Shown here in pieces: positions 57,785 to 64,000 of a DNA stretch of 64,000 nt. The translations under genes and the position numbers were made by a program. This stretch comes from Volvariella volvacea V23. Lineage: Eukaryota; Basidiomycota; Agaricomycetes; Agaricales; Pluteaceae. Position 1 is the stretch's first letter. Every line of letters begins with the position of its first letter. The stretch spans positions 441,097 through 505,096 of the forward strand of contig KB722742.1 in the NCBI GenBank assembly GCA_000349905.1. The letters run 5' to 3'. Under the pieces are notes generated by a model. The model did not search any database and was not told where the DNA came from. It was given only the letters and a program-made list of their open reading frames with translations.

Positions 57785-58909
57785 ATGTCGCCAATTATTG
57801 AGGTCTGTGTTGACTCCGTTCAATCTGCCATCAAGTACGCACCCCTCCCGCCCAGTCTTCTCATTCTAATTCTCCTCCCAACAGTGCGGTTCGCGGAGGC
57901 GCTGATAGGCTCGAGCTATGTGCCAACCTTGGTCTTGGTGGTGGTACAACCCCCAGCATAGGCCTGCTCAAGGCCGTTCAGAGAGCGGTTAAAGGCACCC
58001 CTATTATGGTTGGCGAGTCTTCCATTGATATTGTTGGCTTCCTCTGGCTCACTTCGTTAGGTCATGATCAGACCTAGAACAGGCGACTTTCTCTATACTG
58101 ACACCGAAGTTGATGTCATGATTGAAGATATTCGAGCCTGCAAGAAGTATGGCGTCAGGGGTATCGTCTTTGGGGCACTTACAGAGGAAGGGAGAGTGGA
58201 CGTTGAGCGTGCAAAGCGGTATGGCCCTCCTCAAACTACAACCACCTATCCCGGGGCTCAGTCATGCTTTTCAGCATAATTGATGAGGCATTGCCGCTTG
58301 AAAGTATGTCTTTCCTATTTGTTTGAGCAACTTCTCTTACCGAGGGTGACTCCAGTTTGCTTCCATCGAGCGATTGATATGTCTAGAGATATATTTGAAG
58401 GTGCGTGTCTCTGGCGAGCCGCCTTACTATGGTTATTGACGCTAGATGCAGCTCTTAATGATATCATGGACATCGGCGGTGTGTCGCGCATTTTAACCAG
58501 GTTAGCTTATAGCATGGGTGTTTTGCTATTACTCACGGAAATTAGCGGCCATGCTAAAACTGTGTCAGAGGGGATTCCCACTATTCAACGACTCTATGAA
58601 ACTGTCCACAAATTAGCGGACGGCGAGCCATGGTCTTTGACCATTCTTCCCGGATCGGGTGTGAATCCTGCAACAATACGATCCATTCTAAGCACTCTGC
58701 TTCCCTATGGGCTGCGAGAAATCCACCTGAGTGGGGGTCACTGGATAGATAATGGTGTGGTGTACCGACCTGAAGGCATGGAGATGGGCGTGGGCAAAGG
58801 GGAGTGGGCCATCTGGCGCACATCTGAAGACAAGATACGACAGGTCAGGCGTGTTGTGGACGAAATGTGGACAGGCTTCGAGGAAAGAAGACTGCAACAG
58901 CCTCAATAA
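57785..58909 (+). CDS. Copper homeostasis protein CutC-like
   Basis: TIM-barrel protein of the CutC family, linked to copper homeostasis though its exact activity is debated. It starts MSPIIEVCVDSVQSAI. Exons join to AVRGGADRLELCANLGLGGGTTPSIGLL, VMIRPRTGDFLYTDTEVDVM, GVRGIVFGALTEEGRVD, then short exons IIDEALPLE, ICFHRAIDMSRDIFE, ALNDIMDIGGVSRILTS and GHAKTVSEG. The last exon has LTILPGSGVNPATIRSIL and GLREIHLSGG. Seven introns, two of which flank exons under 55 nt. The family motifs CVDS, RGGADRLELC, MIRPR, FHRA and PGSGV are all present, so the enzyme appears intact. Confidence 0.88.
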
Positions 58910-59174
58910 CTACATGTGAGCTCGCATGTGTATATCATCCAGTCCATGCTTGAATACCAAAGCGCTCAGCATTAAGATATCATTGTCTAATACCTTGGAT
59001 GTATTCAATACTGACCACTTTAACGTAAATGCTTCCCCAGTTGAATCAATTACGTTAATAACAGAGACGAAGCCTCCTGAAGATGGCTTCTGAGGATGGC
59101 AACAGACATTCCCTTTCTTCGCAGTATAAGATCTTTTTCTTACTCCAACTCTCTTGACTAGAACGCCCACCACC

Positions 59175-61083
59175 ATGCCTACTAGTGAACGGGACGTCCC
59201 CGAATTAGAGCCTCCACGGATTTGGTGGGCAAATGCAGTTTTCTTCCTGGCCGTTCACATCGCTGCTTTGGTTGGCATTTATTATCGACCATATTATTCC
59301 ACTCCTACCCCTACCATCCTGCTATGTGTTTTAACTTGGCAACTTGCGGATTTTGGGTATGATAACTCGTTCACCAACCCTGGGGTGCTAAAACACGCTT
59401 AATAACTCGGTTGTAGGATTACCATTGGGTACCATCGGATGTATTCCCATCGTGCATTCAGGGCGAAACTAGGCGTCAGGATTGTCTTAACGATATTGGG
59501 ATCAGCAGCGTTCCAGGGCTCGGTCAAAGTTAGTATCTAAGCATCTTAGCTGACTGTAGGAGGCTCACTGTATAAGTATATTTCAAGTGGTGGTATGTCA
59601 GCCATGTTCACATCATGATACACTGCCGTGATTGAACCTTCCATACAAGGTCTCTTAGGCATCGACTTCACCACGTACGTTGTTGACCACATCATATCCT
59701 GATATACGAGAGTGATTGCAGATGGCAGAGATTTACCGATGACCCAGTACACGATCCGTAAGTAGGGCTATAGCTGCAGAATATCCACCTCAACAAGTTG
59801 AAAGATACGCTGCAACGAGGGGGTTGCTTTATTCCCATCTAGGTTGGATTTTTTACAAACCAAAATACAAAAAGATGAATCTCATCGAACACGATGACTT
59901 GGAAAATGACCTTGGTAGGTACACGATACAAAAGGAGGTGGTGGCAGATATTTTGATCCCCATAAGTAGTTGTGCGGGTTCAGCATCGGTATTATGGTAG
60001 GTACCCCAACAAAGTGGGAATCCATACTGAACATATTGAATCTTCAGTCCCTGTCGCCGTCTTCTTTGGGTTTGTCATCCCTACATTGTTGGGCAGCACG
60101 TGGGGAGATGCAATAGGGGGCTTCGTATGGGGAGGGCTAGTTGCAAAGCTTCCCAGTAAGCCTCGCACTTGACGGTGCTGATTAGGGCGACATGACTAAT
60201 GACGCTGGAGTTTGGCACTGTACATTCCTGGTGAATTCGTGAGTTGCAAACTTTATTGGTACATAGGGTGTCGACGAACCAAACCTGGTAGACTTGCTCA
60301 TTGGCAGGGCATACAGCCATACAGCGATGACAATACGTCGCGCGGTAATCTGGTAGGTGTTGCAGCAAGTGAAGTGGCGCCATCTCAGCAGAATTCGCCC
60401 AGATTTTGGCCTTGCTAACAGGAGGGGAGGGAAATCATAATTTTGTGGGTGGTCATCACAGCACCAGATCAGGAAGCTGATGCATACCATTAGCATGTAG
60501 GTTCCAATGATTTAGGCAAAGACGACTTGCACATCATTAGTTTATGGCAGCACGCTTTCCCACACGACTTTCGTTCTGGACCATCGCCATATGATTGGGA
60601 CCCATCCAAGTGGATCATACTTGCGTTGCAGAGGCGCGGGCTTGTCTACGGCTTGAGACGTGCCAGAAACGACGACATCCAAGATGCTGTGGACTACATG
60701 CAACGGAAGGTCAACAAAAGAGACTCTGGGGTGCCTGTGGAGGAGTGGAATGGAGATACCTGGAACCGCGCGAAGCTGATGCACTATGCCCACGAGAAGC
60801 CAGGCAGATGCGTAATTGTAATTGATGGCTACGCAGTGGATACGACGGAATATGTCAGGGAGCATGTAGGTGACTCGACTATATAAAGCGTAGCGTCGCT
60901 CAACCATGGCAGCCAGGAGGCTCGAAGCTGCTGCTCGAATATTCTTTGCTATCGGATGAGGGGCTTGCTAAGGAACGAGAAGGATTGAGTGCGACGTGGG
61001 CATTTCACGGTGGGATGAACACGCATTCACGCGCAGCCAAAAAACGAATGGAGGGGATGAGGATAGCAAAGTTGGTCGATTAG
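59175..61083 (+). CDS. OLE1: Delta-9 fatty acid desaturase with C-terminal cytochrome b5 domain
   Basis: ER di-iron enzyme making the first double bond in stearoyl- or palmitoyl-CoA. Fourteen exons can be placed, summing to 1218 nt (405 residues) in frame. Box 1 is YHRMYSHRAFRAK (HxxxxH). Box 2, RHRLHH, is built from exons of 5 nt (59588-59592), 25 nt (59650-59674) and 29 nt (59729-59757), giving KWWSLRHRLHHRFTDDP. LENDLVVRVQHRYY, PYSDDNTSRGNL and LALLTGGEGNHNF follow. Box 3 is completed as HNFHH by a 3-nt exon CAT (60494-60496) between introns of 49 and 54 nt. The C-terminal part has the heme motif EHPGGSKLLLEYS of cytochrome b5. Five introns begin GTAGGT. Exon structure is inferred. Confidence 0.85.
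60494..60496 (+). other. Proposed 3-nt microexon (CAT) in the desaturase gene
   Basis: The exon ending HNF stops at 60444 (donor GTGGGT) and the next long exon starts CAC GCT TTC at 60551, leaving only one His. Between them ATTAG/CAT/GTAGGT provides an acceptor, a His codon and a donor. It splits a 106-nt gap into 49- and 54-nt introns, the normal size here. The result is HNFHHAFPHDFR, the canonical box. Confidence 0.6.
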
Positions 61084-61283
61084 ACGAGATGCTGTAGGTT
61101 AAGACAATTAGTGACGACGCGCTACCACGTGACATCCCTGCCCATCCCAGGGTTCACTAGCAGAACGCTTGACGGGCAATAGCGTCCCAGCAGTATTTAG
61201 CGGCTAGCTCTCTATTCGTTCATATCTCGCAATTGTCAAATACACGCTGAAAGAGCTCCTCTCACGCCAGTGAAACGAAACCG

Positions 61284-63680
61284 ATGTCGAAGAGGGAGTT
61301 GAGAGCAGGCGCAGAAGTTGCAGAGGGGTCACGGCCAAAGCGACAACGGAAGGAAACAGTGGTAGAAGAAGAGTCCTCTGATGTGGATATTACCATGGCA
61401 GACGTTACCAGAGCGAGCCACAAAGGAATTGGAGTGGGATCAGGAAGGGGTGAGGACAGCATTCGAGAGCAGGGACTGAAATTGTGGCAAACCGTGAAGG
61501 ATGCAGTCAACAAAGAGTGCGTTTCCCTTCTCCTGCCTTATTCGACTTGTGCTCAAGCGATTTTCTCGCCTCATTTACTTGCTCTAAACCCTCATATTAC
61601 CTTCGTTCTCCTCACTCATTGTCTTCGCTTCACCGCCACTAGGGGGAGGCTAATCTCTCTTGATTTCCTGCGCAAGCCCTCCAAGAAATTATACCCAGAC
61701 TACTACAAGATCATCCAAAAACCCATTGCGCTGGATGACATCAAGAAGCAGCTCGACTCCAATGCATACCCCTCACTCGAAGCTGTTCGGCTTGACTTCG
61801 AACTCTGCTTCAACAATGCAAAGCAGTACAACATGAAGGACAGCGAGATTTGGAAGCATGCCAAAGAATTACTAGTGCGCGCAACTCCATCACACTTCCT
61901 CCAATGTAGCCTCATGTCTTTTTCGCATAGAAACTCGTTCATAAGACATACAACAGCCTGCAACCTGGTGAGGATGACGATGACGAAGGCGACTGGGATG
62001 GAAAGAAAGACAAGACAAAAGGCCCCAGTCTGACACGGCTGATGAACAAGCGGCTGCAAAAGCTCGTCGAGAAGACTGACGATAGGTATGTGGTCCCCAT
62101 AGTTCACTCTCGTGTATTGATGTTTCCTCAAGCGGCCGTCCTCTGTCGACTGAGTTCATGGCACTTCCATCTAAGAAGGAATGGCCAATCTACTACCAAG
62201 AGATCAAACACCCACAGTGTATTGACAACATTTTTGTAAGTGCTGCTGATAGACGTGCTCTGAAACTGTGCCCAACCCCTCTTATTAGAAACGCATAAGG
62301 CGCAAGGAGTATCCGTCTATGGCTGAGTTCATGTCAGATGTGGAGCTTGTATTCTCAAACGCCATGACTTTCAATCTCGAGCATACACAGATATGGGAAG
62401 ACGCACGGACGCTACGGGTAAGTCCTCAGTTTCTCCAGGTCCATGAATCTCATTGACAAGTGTCACAGGATTTTTTTAGGCATCTCATGGTTGATGTTGC
62501 TCCACCGGACCAGACCAAGCCTGCGAATGGGAAGCTCAAGATAAAGATGCCTCCTTCGCAGACTGCTTTGCAACACTCATCATCTGGTCAATCAACCCAG
62601 CCGTCTCTGCTGCTCCGGGTCCCAGGCTTATCGAATACTAGCAAGCCCTCCCAAACGTCACCACTACCCAGCGATTCTGCCATATCAACAACTACAGCTC
62701 CTTCAGCCGCTGTCAGCAATTCTCAACCTGGTCCCTCCAACTCTTCCACCGCCACGTCCTCACCCGTTGCTACGACTACAAGCCCCCATCCTCCCAAGAA
62801 CCAAGGCACTTCCAACGCAACTCGTAGTCATCATGGGACAGCAGCTTCAAGCCGGGCACCAGTTGCAGGTATTGCCTCGCAATCAACACAGCAAAAGTCC
62901 CAGGCGAAAGCGGTAGCGCCATCTCCAGTACCCAAAGTAGCTACACCGGCACCAGCACCACCCCAAATCGCAACTCAGCCCTCACAATATCCATATACCC
63001 CTCTCAATTTTTCGCATTACCCCAACGCTACTTATCACTTACCCGCAACACCCGCTCGTACACCGTCCGTGGCACCACAACCTATAGCGCCAAATCTCGC
63101 GCAATCAGTGTCGGCGTCACCGGCACCTGGCCTGATGCACCCCAGCCATCAGTTGAAGAGCGTCCTGATTGAGACAGAGTCTCGCGGCAGAAAAATCCAC
63201 CTTGATCATCGTGATGGTGTCAAGTGCTGGATGTTCCGATTAGAGCGCGGAGACACATCCATTCGCGTGAGCGACGTGACATTCTTGGGCGATGAAGAAG
63301 AGGAGAGCAGTGGCGACGAAGACGAAGACAAGCTAGATAAGCAGGAAGAGGAGGAGGATGAGGATGACCTAGAGCACGAACCTCCAACTCGGAGCAGTAA
63401 AAAGAAAAAGACAAAAGGGCGAGGCAGACCGCGTGGATCAGGAAGAGCTGCTGCTCTGGCCAAAGCGAGGGCGGCGAAAGCAGCGAAGAAGAGAACGCCG
63501 TCCATGAAGATAGGCGATCTAGAGGTCAAGCTGAATGGCGTACTGATGGAAATGGAAGATGGAATTAGGGGTAGCAGTTCAGCGTGGGTGCTGAAACTAG
63601 GGGTTGGAATGAACACGGTGGAAATAGGAGAACAAGGGGGGATGATATGGAAGGTTTATATTGATAGACTACGCGACTAG
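61284..63680 (+). CDS. RSC4: RSC4-like double bromodomain protein with AT-hook
   Basis: Predicted acetyl-lysine reader of the RSC/SWI-SNF chromatin remodeller. It starts MSKRELRAGAEVAEGSRPKR. Bromodomain 1: GRLISLDFLRKPSKKLYPDYYKIIQKPIALDDI then DFELCFNNAKQYN (acetyl-lysine Asn). Bromodomain 2: PLSTEFMALPSKKEWPIYYQEIKHP then VELVFSNAMTFN. A 200-residue Ser/Thr/Pro/Gln-rich disordered region follows, then a conserved C-terminal segment (LKSVLIETESRGRKIHLDHRDG). An acidic block precedes GRGRPRGSGRA, an AT-hook, and the end WVLKLGVGMNTVEIGEQGG. Five introns. Tandem bromodomains plus this C-terminal domain match RSC4 better than RSC1/RSC2, which have BAH domains. Confidence 0.85.
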
Positions 63681-64000
63681 CCCTCCTTGCGCAACTTGAT
63701 TTGTATACTCGGTAGCAGACGTCCTTAATTCTACATTAAATTTCGATTTAATATTCGCATGTTTTATTATCTTTTTTTTTTTTCTTCCCGCCCCTATAAC
63801 TCTTAAACACTAGCAAGTTACCTCATGCCAAACATACGTTGCAAGGTATTCCTCTCAACTCTCTGGGCGAGCTCTTATAGTGAATGTCCCCCGATTACAG
63901 TGGTACGATGACAATGGCACGGCTATCAGGGCTGGAGGCTGCGGCCGCGGAACCTGTACTTTTGTCCATCCCAGCCAGCCAAATTGGAAGCACGCCCAAC
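63681..64000. other. 3' region of the RSC4-like gene with a T-tract
   Basis: A run of 12 T lies at 63772-63783 about 90 bp after the stop. The far end holds a possible minus-strand gene end, listed separately. Confidence 0.5.
63895..64000 (-). CDS. Possible 3' end of a convergent gene, cut by the window edge
   Basis: The minus strand has an open frame of 35 codons reaching the edge and ending in TAA at 63897-63895. It reads LGVLPIWLAGMDKSTGS and ends DSRAIVIVPL. Too short for identification; could be chance. Confidence 0.3.
   Translation of the reverse strand, partial: LGVLPIWLAGMDKSTGSAAAASSPDSRAIVIVPL

Noticed and set aside
59357..60550. Impression that the desaturase gene is a broken pseudogene with many stops
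   Set aside because: All stops lie in introns with good splice sites; a 14-exon model is in frame and restores all three histidine boxes and the cytochrome b5 motif.
63206..63616. Minus-strand Ser/Leu-rich frame of 136 codons
   Set aside because: Antisense of the acidic and AT-hook region of the bromodomain gene; composition is a by-product.

Overview
The window is nuclear DNA from a basidiomycete fungus, most likely a mushroom-forming agaricomycete. The evidence is dense genes on both strands split by many 45-60 nt introns with short GT...AG signals, a four-exon histone H4 gene, a DUF6533 membrane protein, an F-box protein of the mushroom type, a fucosyltransferase-like protein with a GDP-fucose transporter, and compact bidirectional promoters. 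I found no transposon, tRNA, rRNA, CRISPR or viral element. I support 32 protein-coding genes inside the window or cut by its left edge, plus a possible gene end at the right edge and one possible gene relic.

Layout. 1-8.7 kb: aminodeoxychorismate synthase (cut by the left edge), TTI1, dCMP deaminase and the RNase P/MRP subunit POP3. 9-15.5 kb: a GNAT acetyltransferase, VTA1, an unknown coiled-coil protein and the GNL1-type GTPase. 15.6-24 kb: the SSU processome protein NAN1/WDR75, a large F-box protein with a membrane anchor, and a PB1-domain protein. 24-31 kb: a xylose-reductase-like aldo-keto reductase, a ketopantoate reductase, and a divergent pair made of an O-fucosyltransferase-like protein and a GDP-fucose transporter. 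31.7-39.4 kb: a condensation-fold acyltransferase, a tiny spliced membrane protein, a TBC protein and gamma-tubulin complex component GCP4. 39.5-51.7 kb: inorganic pyrophosphatase, nucleoporin POM152, a small F-box protein, a DUF6533 protein and an ALG9-type mannosyltransferase. 51.7-64 kb: an orphan protein, histone H4, a tail-anchored thioredoxin, an RNase III-like dsRNA-binding protein, a short-chain dehydrogenase, CutC, a delta-9 fatty acid desaturase with cytochrome b5, and an RSC4-like double bromodomain protein.

Most genes are core housekeeping functions and do not form one biosynthetic cluster. Functional coupling is visible in the fucosylation pair, and in GNL1 and NAN1, two genes linked to ribosome biogenesis that share a 149-bp promoter carrying a perfect inverted 10-mer.

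The most unusual signals are in gene architecture. The desaturase appears to need a 3-nt microexon to supply one histidine of its third di-iron box, and further tiny exons (5, 25 and 29 nt) around the second box. Histone H4 and the adjacent thioredoxin gene each contain a GC-AG intron. The TBC protein lacks both catalytic finger residues. TTI1 and dCMP deaminase end tail-to-tail with no base between their stop codons. All exon structures were deduced by eye from splice signals and family motifs, without RNA data.
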